The notes: generated from the letters alone by a model not told the origin. A stretch of 21,550 bases of DNA from JAGLRQ01 sp965369805 (GCA_965369805.1 CBDURG010000019.1:1-21550); one strand, 5' to 3'; positions 1-5,918 are shown, numbered from the stretch's first letter. Program-made: numbers and translations.

Positions 1-308
1 TAACCGCATGAGCCGCATCCATGACAAAGCTCGGGGAATATTAACACTTTTTTATTTACAACTGCTATAGCATTATAGGCGCAAACCTCCTGGCACTTGC
101 CGCACCCATCACATTTAGACTTATCAACTTCAGGCACAGGAATAGAAACAAGTTCTTTTTTTTTGATTTTTGGTTTTATGAAAATATGAGCATTAGGTTC
201 TTCCACATCGCAATCTAAAAGCTGCGCGTCTGAATTTGACAGTGCAAGATTTACCGCAACCGTGGTTTTACCTGTACCACCTTTTCCGCTGGCGACAGCA
301 ATAATCAT
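1..308 (-). CDS. MinD/Mrp-like ATPase with inserted ferredoxin domain (partial)
   Basis: Partial gene: the ATG is at 308 and the 3' end lies beyond the left window edge. The N-terminus carries a deviant Walker A loop (GKGGTGKTT, residues 9-17), followed by a conserved LLDCDVEEPN segment, which is the ParA/MinD/Mrp P-loop fold. From about residue 71 there is a 4Fe-4S ferredoxin-type insertion (CDGCGKCQEVC) and the beginning of a second cluster (CHGCGSCG). Proteins of this kind are cytoplasmic ATPases of the NBP35/MinD superfamily, usually encoded beside NifX-like and DUF5320 proteins, and are thought to act in Fe-S or metallocofactor handling; the exact client is unknown. It begins 3 bases after the preceding gene's stop, so it is the promoter-distal member of the Fur-box operon. 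I am confident of the family and have no evidence for a specific substrate. Confidence 0.9.
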   Translation of the reverse strand, partial: MIIAVASGKGGTGKTTVAVNLALSNSDAQLLDCDVEEPNAHIFIKPKIKKKELVSIPVPEVDKSKCDGCGKCQEVCAYNAIAVVNKKVLIFPELCHGCGSCG

Positions 309-311
309 ATT

Positions 312-536
312 CTATCCTCTAACCATTTTTGTTCCACATTTAGGGCAATCAATTGAATAGCAAGCAACTCCTGCCTGATGAGATACTTTTTCTCCACACT
401 TCGGGCAAATGCAATCTCCGCCGGGGCCTGCGCCCGGGCGATTTCCCCCCATCCTGCCGCGTCCGCCACCGTTTCCCATACCTCTGCCTGTTCCCGGCCC
501 GCCACCAAAAGGGCCTGTCCCATTTCCACCTGGCAT
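312..536 (-). CDS. Gly-rich small protein with C-terminal zinc ribbon
   Basis: A 74-aa protein. I chose the ATG at 536 rather than an upstream start because a strong Shine-Dalgarno (TAAGGAGGTG, 541-550) sits just before it. The first 40 residues are almost all Gly, Pro, Arg and Asn and begin MPGGNGTGP, the motif seen at the N-terminus of DUF5320 proteins. The C-terminal half has two CxxC pairs (CPKCGEK and CPKCGTK) plus two further cysteines, which looks like a small zinc ribbon or rubredoxin-like knuckle. It sits between a NifX-like gene and the MinD-like ATPase and is probably cotranscribed with both. A metal-binding or scaffold role in cofactor trafficking is inferred from context only. 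Confidence 0.82.
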   Translation of the reverse strand: MPGGNGTGPFGGGPGTGRGMGNGGGRGRMGGNRPGAGPGGDCICPKCGEKVSHQAGVACYSIDCPKCGTKMVRG

Positions 537-627
537 TGTACACCTCCTTATTTTAAAACTGTTAATTGTTTTATTTAAGCGCTCGTTTATACAAGTGCCG
601 TGTTCCATTGCTGACATCTTTTTTAGA

Positions 628-1002
628 TTATTTTTGTGGAGGCATGCCGAATTTTGAGTCTACGCTTGGCCCTTGCGTGGCCTTAAAATCATCCTTTTTA
701 TATTTCTCTACTGCTTCTTTAACGCTGCCGGATATTCCGGTAACTACGGTTATATTTGCTGCTTGTAGTGTCTGGAAAGCATTTGGCCCCACATTTCCCG
801 TTAAAACAGCTTTTATCTGTTTCCCTGCTATTAATTGCCCGGATTGAATTCCTGCTCCGCCCATTGAGTCAATATTCGGATTCTGTACAGCCTCAAATGC
901 TAAAGTATCGATATCCACAATGATAAAATACTGGCATCTGCCAAAACGAGGATCAACCTTAGAATCCAGCTTATCTCCTTCAGAAGTAACACAAACTTTC
1001 AT
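628..1002 (-). CDS. NifX/NifB-like FeMo-cofactor-binding domain protein (copy 2)
   Basis: A 124-aa protein consisting of one dinitrogenase iron-molybdenum cofactor-binding domain (the NifX/NafY/NifB C-terminal family, Pfam Nitro_FeMo-Co). It starts MKVCVTSEGD, has the DPRFGRC segment where the family carries its cofactor-contact loop, and the GGAGIQSGQLI and GNVGPNAF glycine turns. The start at 1002 is preferred over 1017 because AAAGGAGG lies directly upstream of it. No nifHDK genes are present, so this belongs to the many stand-alone members found in anaerobes, thought to carry Fe-S or Mo clusters. It is the second of two tandem paralogues; the copies are clearly diverged. Confidence 0.88.
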   Translation of the reverse strand: MKVCVTSEGDKLDSKVDPRFGRCQYFIIVDIDTLAFEAVQNPNIDSMGGAGIQSGQLIAGKQIKAVLTGNVGPNAFQTLQAANITVVTGISGSVKEAVEKYKKDDFKATQGPSVDSKFGMPPQK

Positions 1003-1038
1003 AGCCCCTCCTTTCATAATTAATATTTATGTTGCTCT

Positions 1039-1434
1039 TCATTTATGGTTTTCTTCATTAGGATGGTCACATACAGTTTTGTCTATCCCATAACCTTTGC
1101 CTGCGCCGGGATTGCATGAGCTTTCGCCGCCTTCCAAAGTTCCTTTTTGAAGTTTCTCTATTGCTTCTTCAATTTTGCCGCTTATACCTACAATTGCCCG
1201 TATGCCGAGTTCTTCAAAAAAACCTGTTGCCCGCATTCCCATCCCGCCGCAGATTATACACTCAACGCCTTTTTGGTGTAAAAATTGCGGTATGAGTCCA
1301 GGTTGATGCCCGGGATTGTCTAAAACCTCTTTTTTTGTAACTTCGCCATTTTCAATATCTATGATAGTAAAAGATGGACATCTGCCAAAATGAGCAGATA
1401 CAAAATCGCCATCTGTGGATATAGCCACCCTCAT
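1039..1434 (-). CDS. NifX/NifB-like FeMo-cofactor-binding domain protein (copy 1)
   Basis: A 131-aa protein of the same cofactor-binding family as its downstream neighbour. It begins MRVAISTDGDFVSAHFGRC, with the family's HFGRC motif, and continues with CIICGGMGMRA and GISGKIEEAI. Its C-terminal tail adds two cysteines (SSCNPGAG and TVCDHPN) that the second copy lacks, so it may hold an extra metal site. An AAAAGGAGA Shine-Dalgarno precedes the ATG. It is the second gene of the operon after the DUF5320-type gene, and the spacer in front of it holds a large nested hairpin. The role as a metallocluster carrier is known for the family; the specific cluster is not determined here. Confidence 0.88.
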   Translation of the reverse strand: MRVAISTDGDFVSAHFGRCPSFTIIDIENGEVTKKEVLDNPGHQPGLIPQFLHQKGVECIICGGMGMRATGFFEELGIRAIVGISGKIEEAIEKLQKGTLEGGESSCNPGAGKGYGIDKTVCDHPNEENHK

Positions 1435-1459
1435 AAAAAATCTCCTTTTCTAAGATTGT

Positions 1460-1523
1460 GTACTCAGGGAGCAGGTAAGTGAGCTCTTTCTTACTTGCTC
1501 CAACCTCTAATTTTTCTGAGTAC
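1460..1523. other. Nested intra-operonic stem-loop
   Basis: The 92-base spacer between two operon genes contains two nested stems. The outer stem is GTACTCAG (1460-1467) with CTGAGTAC (1516-1523). The inner stem is GGAGCAGGTAAG (1468-1479) with CTTACTTGCTCC (1490-1501), containing one G-T type mismatch. There is no U-tract typical of a terminator, so it could be an RNA processing or stabilising structure that uncouples expression of the first gene from the rest, or a REP-like element. This is direct base-pairing read from the sequence; its function is inferred. Confidence 0.6.
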
Positions 1524-1526
1524 TTA

Positions 1527-1925
1527 TTATTTGGCCTCTTTCGTTGCGGATTCCAGTTCGCTTATACGCTGGTTTATGAAGTTAATCTCATCCTGCATAG
1601 CCTTGGCTTCTCTTTTAAGTATCTCTGCTTCCTGTTGTGGTGTGAATTCTGAAGCGCTGGGATTTGCATAATCAAGGTTATCTCCATATGGGTATCCCCA
1701 TCCGGGCCCATAGCCAACCCAAGCCTGCCTTCCTCGTCTGCCTCGGCCCCAACCATAGCCTCTGCCATGGCCATAACCCTGCCTGCCGGCCGGCAGGGCA
1801 AATCCCCGGCCTCTGCCGGAAATCGGATTAGCATAACCTGATACGGAATAACCGGCGCAGTAACCTGCTGCCCGGCCTGTCATGGGCCCCATGCCCCTGG
1901 GGCCGGTTCCATCTCCTCTTGGCAT
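1527..1925 (-). CDS. DUF5320-type Gly/Arg-rich protein
   Basis: A 132-aa protein beginning MPRGDGTGPRGMGPMTGR, the hallmark N-terminus of DUF5320 proteins, followed by a Gly/Tyr/Arg-rich low-complexity middle (about residues 20-80) and a charged C-terminal helix predicted as coiled coil (EAEILKREAKAMQDEINFIN). An in-frame GTG at 1934 also exists, but AAGGAGG (1934-1940) is correctly spaced for the ATG at 1925. The family's function is unknown; it is repeatedly found with NifX-like proteins and MinD-like ATPases in anaerobes. Here it is the first gene after a strong Fur box, so iron-dependent expression is likely. The middle contains an ALPAGRQG segment encoded by a palindrome (see separate entry). 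Confidence 0.87.
   Translation of the reverse strand: MPRGDGTGPRGMGPMTGRAAGYCAGYSVSGYANPISGRGRGFALPAGRQGYGHGRGYGWGRGRRGRQAWVGYGPGWGYPYGDNLDYANPSASEFTPQQEAEILKREAKAMQDEINFINQRISELESATKEAK
1782..1797. repeat. Perfect 16-bp palindrome inside coding sequence
   Basis: CCTGCCGGCCGGCAGG is a perfect 16-base palindrome lying within the low-complexity middle of the DUF5320-type gene, where it encodes LPAGRQ in frame. Its G+C content is total, unlike the flanks. It could be a small inserted palindromic repeat of the kind that invades coding genes without breaking the frame; a chance product of Gly/Arg-rich coding sequence is less likely but cannot be excluded. Confidence 0.5.
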
Positions 1926-1948
1926 CTTGCTCACCTCCTTCTAATTTT

Positions 1949-1975
1949 TATTAATGAAAATCATTTTCATTAATA
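1949..1975. promoter_or_regulatory. Fur box upstream of cofactor operon
   Basis: A 27-bp odd palindrome centred on base 1962, in which every pair matches. Its core AATGAAAATCATTTTCATT closely follows the classic Fur consensus (GATAATGATAATCATTATC). It ends 9 bases from the Shine-Dalgarno of the 1925 gene, so bound regulator would occlude transcription and ribosome loading of the whole minus-strand operon. The adjacent gene encodes a Fur-family protein, its probable ligand. Confidence 0.85.
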
Positions 1976-1984
1976 TTTAAAAAA

Positions 1985-2458
1985 TTATTTAGTATTTTTG
2001 CATTGGCCGCACAGCCCGTAAAATTGTATAACATGATTTGTTATCTCAAAGCTGTATTTCTTAGATAAACCTTTTTCTGTTTTTTTAAGTAATTCTATTT
2101 CATCATCTACAAAATCTGTGTAGTCAATGACCCGTTTGCAATTGGTACATACTAAATGATGGTGATGATGGCTTTTCTTTGATCCTTCAACAAGTTCATA
2201 TCTTGCCCGGCCGTCACCAAAATCAAACTTAAAAACAAGGCCCATATTAACTAGAATTTCAAGTGTTCTGTATACGGTTGTTAATCCTATGGCAGGGTAG
2301 GTTGTATGAACTTTTTTATAAATATCCTCAGCGCTTAAGTGCTTATCGGCTTTGATAAGCGCATTGAGAATAGCTTCTCTGCCGAGAGTAATTTTGTATC
2401 CACAACCTCTAAATCTGCCATGCCACCACGGCGGCCCTAATCCGTTTCCACGAGGCAT
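1985..2458 (-). CDS. Fur-family transcriptional regulator with Gly-rich N-terminal extension
   Basis: A 157-aa metal-dependent repressor. Residues 21-85 form the winged helix (SAEDIYKKV...GLTTVYRTLEILVNMGLV), and the C-terminal dimerisation domain has the family's metal site: a five-His run (97-101), CTNC (104-107) and CGQC (150-153). The two CxxC pairs indicate a structural zinc site. The start at 2458 is chosen because AAGGAGC precedes it; a longer reading to 2503 would run through the operator. An unusual feature is its first 20 residues (MPRGNGLGPPWW...), which mimic the N-terminus of the neighbouring DUF5320-type protein. It likely represses both itself and the adjacent operon; whether it senses iron, zinc or peroxide cannot be told from sequence alone. 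Confidence 0.93.
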   Translation of the reverse strand: MPRGNGLGPPWWHGRFRGCGYKITLGREAILNALIKADKHLSAEDIYKKVHTTYPAIGLTTVYRTLEILVNMGLVFKFDFGDGRARYELVEGSKKSHHHHHLVCTNCKRVIDYTDFVDDEIELLKKTEKGLSKKYSFEITNHVIQFYGLCGQCKNTK

Positions 2459-2473
2459 ACCCAAGCTCCTTAT

Positions 2474-2494
2474 TGAAAATGGTTCCCATTTATA
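2474..2494. promoter_or_regulatory. Fur-like operator in front of the fur gene
   Basis: An inverted repeat AAATGG-TTC-CCATTT (2477-2491) with A/T-rich flanks lies between the promoter's -10 box and the Shine-Dalgarno of the regulator gene, covering the expected transcription start. It is weaker than the 1949 palindrome but resembles a Fur-type site, consistent with autoregulation. Confidence 0.6.
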
Positions 2495-2523
2495 AATATA
2501 CACAAGATATTATTTCTTGTCAA
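2495..2523 (-). promoter_or_regulatory. Sigma70 promoter of the fur gene
   Basis: On the minus strand, TTGACA (2518-2523) and TATATT (2495-2500) are separated by exactly 17 bases. The predicted start, near 2488, falls inside the operator. Confidence 0.75.
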
Positions 2524-2619
2524 ACCCTTTTTTAAATTTTGTAAAATCATTGGAGGACAAATGGAACTAAAGGATATACAATGTAATTGAAAGAGGTTGA
2601 TTTTTAAGATATATTTAGC

Positions 2620-2647
2620 TTGAGTAATTGCTGGCTTGTTATATAAT
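2620..2647 (+). promoter_or_regulatory. Sigma70-type promoter for the 2726 gene
   Basis: TTGAGT (2620-2625) and a perfect TATAAT (2642-2647) with a 16-base spacer. The resulting leader of about 70 bases holds two short hairpins: CGCTTT/AAAGCG around 2657-2673, and TTGCCG-AAAT-CGGCAA at 2691-2706, just before the Shine-Dalgarno. Confidence 0.6.
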
Positions 2648-2725
2648 TTCTTTACTCGCTTTAGTGAAAAGCGGTGGATATAAAAAAACATTGCCGAAAT
2701 CGGCAAAAAAAATGGAGGAAATAAA

Positions 2726-3106
2726 GTGAAAGCTGGGAAAATATTACTAACGATTTCTGTTCTTGTAATTATCGCGGTTTTTGTTTTAACGCCTGCTTTT
2801 GCGGATAAGCCCGGAAAGAGATCCAAAGCAATAAGCGGCGGCGGCGAATTTGTTAAATCAGTTGTAACCTATCCTGTGAAGCTTGCCGGTGAAGCTGTTA
2901 AGGCTGCCGGAAAAACTGTGAAATGCGCGGCGGAAACAGTTGGAGGTACAGTTGAGGCAACCGGAGAAACGTTGACTGGCAACATAAAAAAGGCTCCTGA
3001 AATTATTACCACTCCGATTAAGGGAACCGCGGAAACCGCGAAAGAAGCTGTTGTTGGCATCGTAGAAGCTCCGGCTAAAGCTGCCGGTTGTTCTTCAGAT
3101 AAATAA
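2726..3106 (+). CDS. Small secreted Ala/Gly-rich amphipathic-repeat protein
   Basis: A 126-aa protein starting with GTG at 2726, 6 bases after GGAGG. Residues 1-26 form a Sec signal peptide: a Lys-containing n-region, a long hydrophobic core, then TPAFA before the mature Asp. The mature part is low complexity with a loose 7- to 11-residue periodicity (GEAVKAAGKTVKCAAETVGGTV), similar to the amphipathic helices of LEA-type or apolipoprotein-like proteins. Two cysteines remain in the mature chain. No catalytic motif is present. I do not recognise a specific family; a periplasmic or envelope-associated structural role is inferred. It has its own promoter upstream and a strong terminator downstream, so it is monocistronic. 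Confidence 0.78.
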   Translation: MKAGKILLTISVLVIIAVFVLTPAFADKPGKRSKAISGGGEFVKSVVTYPVKLAGEAVKAAGKTVKCAAETVGGTVEATGETLTGNIKKAPEIITTPIKGTAETAKEAVVGIVEAPAKAAGCSSDK

Positions 3107-3127
3107 TTTTTAATAGGGACACCTATT

Positions 3128-3299
3128 ATTCTGTCCGGTTTTACCGGACAGAAAAAAGCAGGAGGCTAAAGGTCTCCTGCTTTTTTAAGCTGACTCCCCG
3201 GATTGGTCGATTTTAACAACCGGTTATTGACCGAAGAAGTAAGCGTATTAAGTAATAATTATATGGATTTGGTTTAATGTATAAGAAAAAGCGGTGTTT
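3128..3299 (+). repeat. Composite intergenic repeat, copy A
   Basis: Three parts in order: hairpin 1 (TTCTGTCCGGT-TTT-ACCGGACAGAA, 3129-3153), hairpin 2 (AAAAAAGCAGGAG with CTCCTGCTTTTTT, 3152-3186), and a tail of about 110 bases ending GTATAAG...GGTGTTT. Copy B (5271-5434) has the same order and almost the same length; copies C, D and E are partial. In copy A the hairpin-1 loop is TTT, whereas it is AAA in copies B and E. Confidence 0.7.
3152..3186. terminator. Bidirectional rho-independent terminator
   Basis: Stem GCAGGAG (3158-3164) with CTCCTGC (3174-3180), flanked by A6 on the left and T6 on the right, so it can end transcription from either side. It follows the 2726-3106 gene directly and faces the convergent minus-strand gene. 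Confidence 0.85.
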
Positions 3300-3305
3300 G
3301 CCGCT
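3283..3305. terminator. Short terminator hairpin at the 3' end of the AsmA-like gene
   Basis: AGCGG (3290-3294) pairs with CCGCT (3301-3305); on the minus strand it is followed by TTTTTC. It overlaps the stop codon of the 3304-4647 gene and coincides with the end of repeat copy A. Confidence 0.5.
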
Positions 3306-4647
3306 ATTTTTTATCCCAGGTGTCAAAAAGAGATTTAATAGAATCTATGGTTTTTGAGGTAGTATTTTCCTCTTGAGAAATGTCTTCCTGCGAAGATTCA
3401 GTTTCTTTTTTAAGTAAACCGTCAAGTGCTTTCAATCCATCTTTTTTCAGGCCCTCGGTAATATTCCCGATATAAGGTTTTATAAGGTTGATCAAAATAT
3501 CCTGAAACCCTTTGAACTGTGGTTGGTCAACCGTACCTGTTATTTGGAATTTCATTTTTGCGGGATTAAGTTTATTAAGCGCGTCGCAAATGACCGGCAG
3601 AGGAATAAACGCTACAACCTGAGTGCTATTTTTAGCTAGAATCGTATGGCCTTTCAGCGTTAATGAATTAGTGGAATCGAGCTCTCCGTTTACGATATTA
3701 GTACGCGAATCAATTGATATAATTCCTTTTTCAAAATCTACAGGCAGAGAATCCGCGTAAATAAATTTAAGTGTCGGAAGATCAATATCTTTTGCGGAAA
3801 GATTACAGATTGTTGTCTGGCGGTTTCGTTTAAAACTTTGCGCGTAATCTAAATCGAAATTGCCGGAAAGTTTGCCGTCTTTACTTACAATGCCCTGTAG
3901 TCCGAGCTTGTCAAAACGGGCCCCTTCAGCGGAGGTCAATCCAAGGTTTTTAATATGGATAGCAACTTTGTCTATATCAACCGTTTCCCCGGCATCAGTT
4001 TCCAGCTTCAGACGCGAGTTTTTAATTATGAAATTTTGAATCTGAAATATGTATCTATCGCTCGGTGTCACAAACCTGACCCTTCGGCCGCGGGGGAGTT
4101 CGTCTATCGCTCGCTCTACCTGCTTGACTTCTTTTTTCTCGGCAATTTTTTTGGAAGACTTTTGTTTTACCATGTTATAAATACGGCTGAACCAATCTTT
4201 CTTATCCTTAAGTTGGTCTAACACACTGGCTTTGGCAATCTCCGCTTTTTCGGCTTCCTCTTTTGGCCGGGCAATTTTTTGTACATTAAAACTTCCATCA
4301 GGTTCGCCTTTTACATCTATTTCGGCACCCGATACAATAAGTCGGGATATAACGAGACGCCTGGATAAAAGCCCAAGCGGACTTAGTCTGAAAGACGCGC
4401 TTTGTACGAGCGCTATACGTTCTTTTTGGTTATCAGGATCAAATACTTTCAGGCCCTTTAAAGAACATGATAGAGTTAAAGGCCAAACAGTTACCTTATC
4501 TATTGAAATCTTTGTACCGCTATGTTTATTAATAGCCTCTATCACAACCGGCCCGAGAAGGGGAGAAATAAGGAAAGCGGAAATAATCTGTACCGCCACA
4601 AAAAGAACTATGAGTATTACAATTCCTTTAATGTTAAACATTTTCAT
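3304..4647 (-). CDS. AsmA-like / TIGR03545-type membrane-anchored protein
   Basis: A 447-aa protein with one N-terminal membrane anchor (residues about 6-28) and a long exported domain. The segment just after the anchor (SGTKISIDKVTVWPLTLSCS and LKGLKVFDPDN) and the following LVISRLIVSGAEIDV are characteristic of AsmA/DUF748/TIGR03545 proteins, the bridge-like lipid-transfer class of envelope proteins in diderms. A Lys/Glu-rich coiled segment lies at about residues 130-180 and an acidic Ser-rich tail closes the chain. The longer start at 4716 would overlap the upstream gene by 70 bases; the ATG at 4647 instead overlaps its stop as TAATG, with AAAGG upstream, indicating translational coupling. 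TIGR03545 proteins are known to be encoded next to TIGR03546 proteins, as here. The function is uncharacterised. Confidence 0.8.
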   Translation of the reverse strand: MKMFNIKGIVILIVLFVAVQIISAFLISPLLGPVVIEAINKHSGTKISIDKVTVWPLTLSCSLKGLKVFDPDNQKERIALVQSASFRLSPLGLLSRRLVISRLIVSGAEIDVKGEPDGSFNVQKIARPKEEAEKAEIAKASVLDQLKDKKDWFSRIYNMVKQKSSKKIAEKKEVKQVERAIDELPRGRRVRFVTPSDRYIFQIQNFIIKNSRLKLETDAGETVDIDKVAIHIKNLGLTSAEGARFDKLGLQGIVSKDGKLSGNFDLDYAQSFKRNRQTTICNLSAKDIDLPTLKFIYADSLPVDFEKGIISIDSRTNIVNGELDSTNSLTLKGHTILAKNSTQVVAFIPLPVICDALNKLNPAKMKFQITGTVDQPQFKGFQDILINLIKPYIGNITEGLKKDGLKALDGLLKKETESSQEDISQEENTTSKTIDSIKSLFDTWDKK

Positions 4648-5186
4648 TACGCGCTGCCTTTTAGGCTGTTTGTCAGGGTTATGAGTTTTCTGATAATAGG
4701 TATTTTTAAAAGCCATTTTACGAATTTCGAGTTCTTTATTTTGTCAAAATATTTCTTTCTGAGAATAACGATAGCTTTTTTAGAAAACAGGTATACAGGA
4801 AAACACAGTATAGCCGAGAGGACAAGCCCTCCGGTAACAAGTGTATTATTTAAGTCTAATAGTCCAATTACGGGAAAGTGCGTCAGGATACTCCAAACAG
4901 GAGCAAGAAAATCTGCCCTAATGAGCAGAATGCCCCCGAGCGCGTCTGTAATCGAATATATGCCAAGTAAATATAAAATTTTAATTAAAGGAAGTACCAG
5001 CATTGCGGCGAGCCTGTTTATCTTGAAAACAAACAAGCATATTAAAAGGACGATAGCCATAGGCCCGTTTAAAGGAATAAAAGCCATAAACATCCCCAGG
5101 CATACTCCCGCGGCTATCTCACTTGGGGATACATTAGAAGTAAAAAGCCGCACTATTTTAACCGGTAGATTAATAAAAGGTACCAT
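4647..5186 (-). CDS. DUF2062 / TIGR03546-type membrane protein
   Basis: A protein of about 179 aa with several hydrophobic helices. The segment SNVSPSEIAAGVCLGMFMAF followed by IPLNGP is the diagnostic motif of the DUF2062/TIGR03546 family, and LDLNNTLVTGG also fits. The ATG at 5186 is the only reasonable ATG; a TTG at 5222 would lengthen it by 12 residues but has no clear ribosome site. A possible promoter (TTGCTT, 18 bases, TATACT) overlaps that region, leaving a very short leader for the 5186 start, so the start is uncertain. Its partner downstream matches TIGR03545, the usual genomic companion. The role is unknown; the inner-membrane location is inferred from hydrophobicity. Confidence 0.82.
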   Translation of the reverse strand: MVPFINLPVKIVRLFTSNVSPSEIAAGVCLGMFMAFIPLNGPMAIVLLICLFVFKINRLAAMLVLPLIKILYLLGIYSITDALGGILLIRADFLAPVWSILTHFPVIGLLDLNNTLVTGGLVLSAILCFPVYLFSKKAIVILRKKYFDKIKNSKFVKWLLKIPIIRKLITLTNSLKGSA

Positions 5187-5270
5187 GATAATAGTATAGC
5201 TCTTTTCTTTTAATGAAAGCAAATATTTTTTTGATTAATGGTAAAATACGACAGATACCTATCTTCCTAA

Positions 5271-5434
5271 CCGGTAAAACCGGACATAAAAAAACAGGAG
5301 ACTAAAAGTCTCCTGTTTTTTTAAACTGGCTTCCCATGTTGAAAGAACTTCGTAGGTGGTTAATGACCGAGGAAGCGGAAGTTTTAAGCAAGGATTGTGC
5401 TGAGTTGGTTGATGTATAAGTAAAATAGGTGTTT
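5271..5434 (+). repeat. Composite intergenic repeat, copy B
   Basis: Hairpin 1 CCGGT-AAA-ACCGG (5271-5283), hairpin 2 (5288-5322), then a tail of about 110 bases beginning CTGGCTTCCC and ending GGTGTTT. The tail contains an open frame running to a TAA at 5416-5418 that aligns residue for residue with the corresponding frames of copies A and C. Confidence 0.7.
5288..5322. terminator. Bidirectional rho-independent terminator
   Basis: A 16-bp perfect stem: A7 plus CAGGAGACT on one side, AGTCTCCTG plus T7 on the other, with an AAA loop. It lies between the cspA-type gene and the promoter of the 5186 gene, so it can end cspA-type transcripts reading leftward. Confidence 0.85.
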
Positions 5435-5467
5435 ATCCCTCTACTAGGCCTTACTTGTTTTTTTAGG

Positions 5468-5671
5468 TTATATTTTCGTTACTTTTGTGGCCTGTGGGCC
5501 TTTAGGACCGTCTTCAACTTCGAATTCGACTGCTTGGCCTTCGCTCAAACTCTTGAAGCCATCACCCTGAATTACACTGTGATGAACAAAACAATCTTTG
5601 CTTCCATCGTCCGGCGTTATAAAGCCATAGCCTTTTTGGTCACTGAACCATTTAACTTTTCCTGTTGCCAT
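5468..5671 (-). CDS. cspA: Cold-shock domain protein
   Basis: A 67-aa single cold-shock domain: a five-stranded OB fold that binds single-stranded RNA and DNA. MATGKVKWFSDQKGYGFITP carries RNP1 (KGYGFI, residues 13-18), and CFVHHSVI is the RNP2 motif (usually VFVHFS; the Cys and second His are variants). Length is standard for the family. An AAGGAGGTG Shine-Dalgarno precedes the ATG. It has its own strong promoter and a leader of about 118 bases with a terminator-like hairpin, which suggests post-initiation control as in other csp genes. The gene is bracketed by direct copies of the tail module of the composite repeat. The symbol denotes the family, not proven orthology. Confidence 0.96.
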   Translation of the reverse strand: MATGKVKWFSDQKGYGFITPDDGSKDCFVHHSVIQGDGFKSLSEGQAVEFEVEDGPKGPQATKVTKI

Positions 5672-5721
5672 TATTCACTACACCTCCTTCTCATTAAATT
5701 TTAGTAAATAACGGCAGAACC

Positions 5722-5756
5722 AAAAAAACGCAAGGCGAACTTCTTTTTACCTTGCG
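5722..5756 (-). terminator. Terminator-like hairpin in the cspA leader
   Basis: On the minus strand, CGCAAGG (5750-5756 read in reverse) pairs with CCTTGCG (5729-5735), followed immediately by seven Ts (5722-5728). It sits about 33-60 bases after the predicted cspA start site and before its Shine-Dalgarno, so it could act as an attenuator or define a short leader RNA. It might equally stop readthrough from the response regulator gene. Confidence 0.65.
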
Positions 5757-5795
5757 GTCCAAGACTTCCATTCCTTTATTTACTACTTGGGGGCC

Positions 5796-5824
5796 AGTGT
5801 ACTTTAATTCCATTTGTTTGTCAA
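5796..5824 (-). promoter_or_regulatory. Sigma70 promoter of the cold-shock gene
   Basis: On the minus strand, TTGACA (5819-5824), a 17-base spacer, and TACACT (5796-5801). The predicted start is near 5789, giving a leader of about 118 bases. Confidence 0.75.
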
Positions 5825-5857
5825 CTAAATTATAAAAATGGATTATGGCAACCAATT

Positions 5858-5918
5858 GAAGCGGAACTTTTAAACAAGGATTGTGCCAAGTTGGTTGAGG
5901 TATAAGTAAAATAGGTGT
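5858..5918 (+). repeat. Composite repeat tail, copy C
   Basis: This 61-base stretch matches 5372-5432 of copy B with 5 mismatches by my count and no gaps. It lacks both hairpins. Together with copy B it flanks the cold-shock gene and its promoter in direct orientation. Confidence 0.75.

Noticed and set aside
409..657. Pro-rich plus-strand frame opposite the Gly-rich gene
   Set aside because: Antisense shadow of G/C-rich Gly codons; the minus-strand frame has the ribosome site and the family motif.
628..1434. NifX-like genes as evidence for nitrogen fixation
   Set aside because: No nifHDK, nifE or nifN is present; stand-alone members of this family are common in non-fixing anaerobes.
5201..5222. 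TTG at 5222 as start of the DUF2062-type gene
   Set aside because: No ribosome site, and a promoter-like TTGCTT/TATACT overlaps it; the ATG at 5186 is preferred, though with low certainty.
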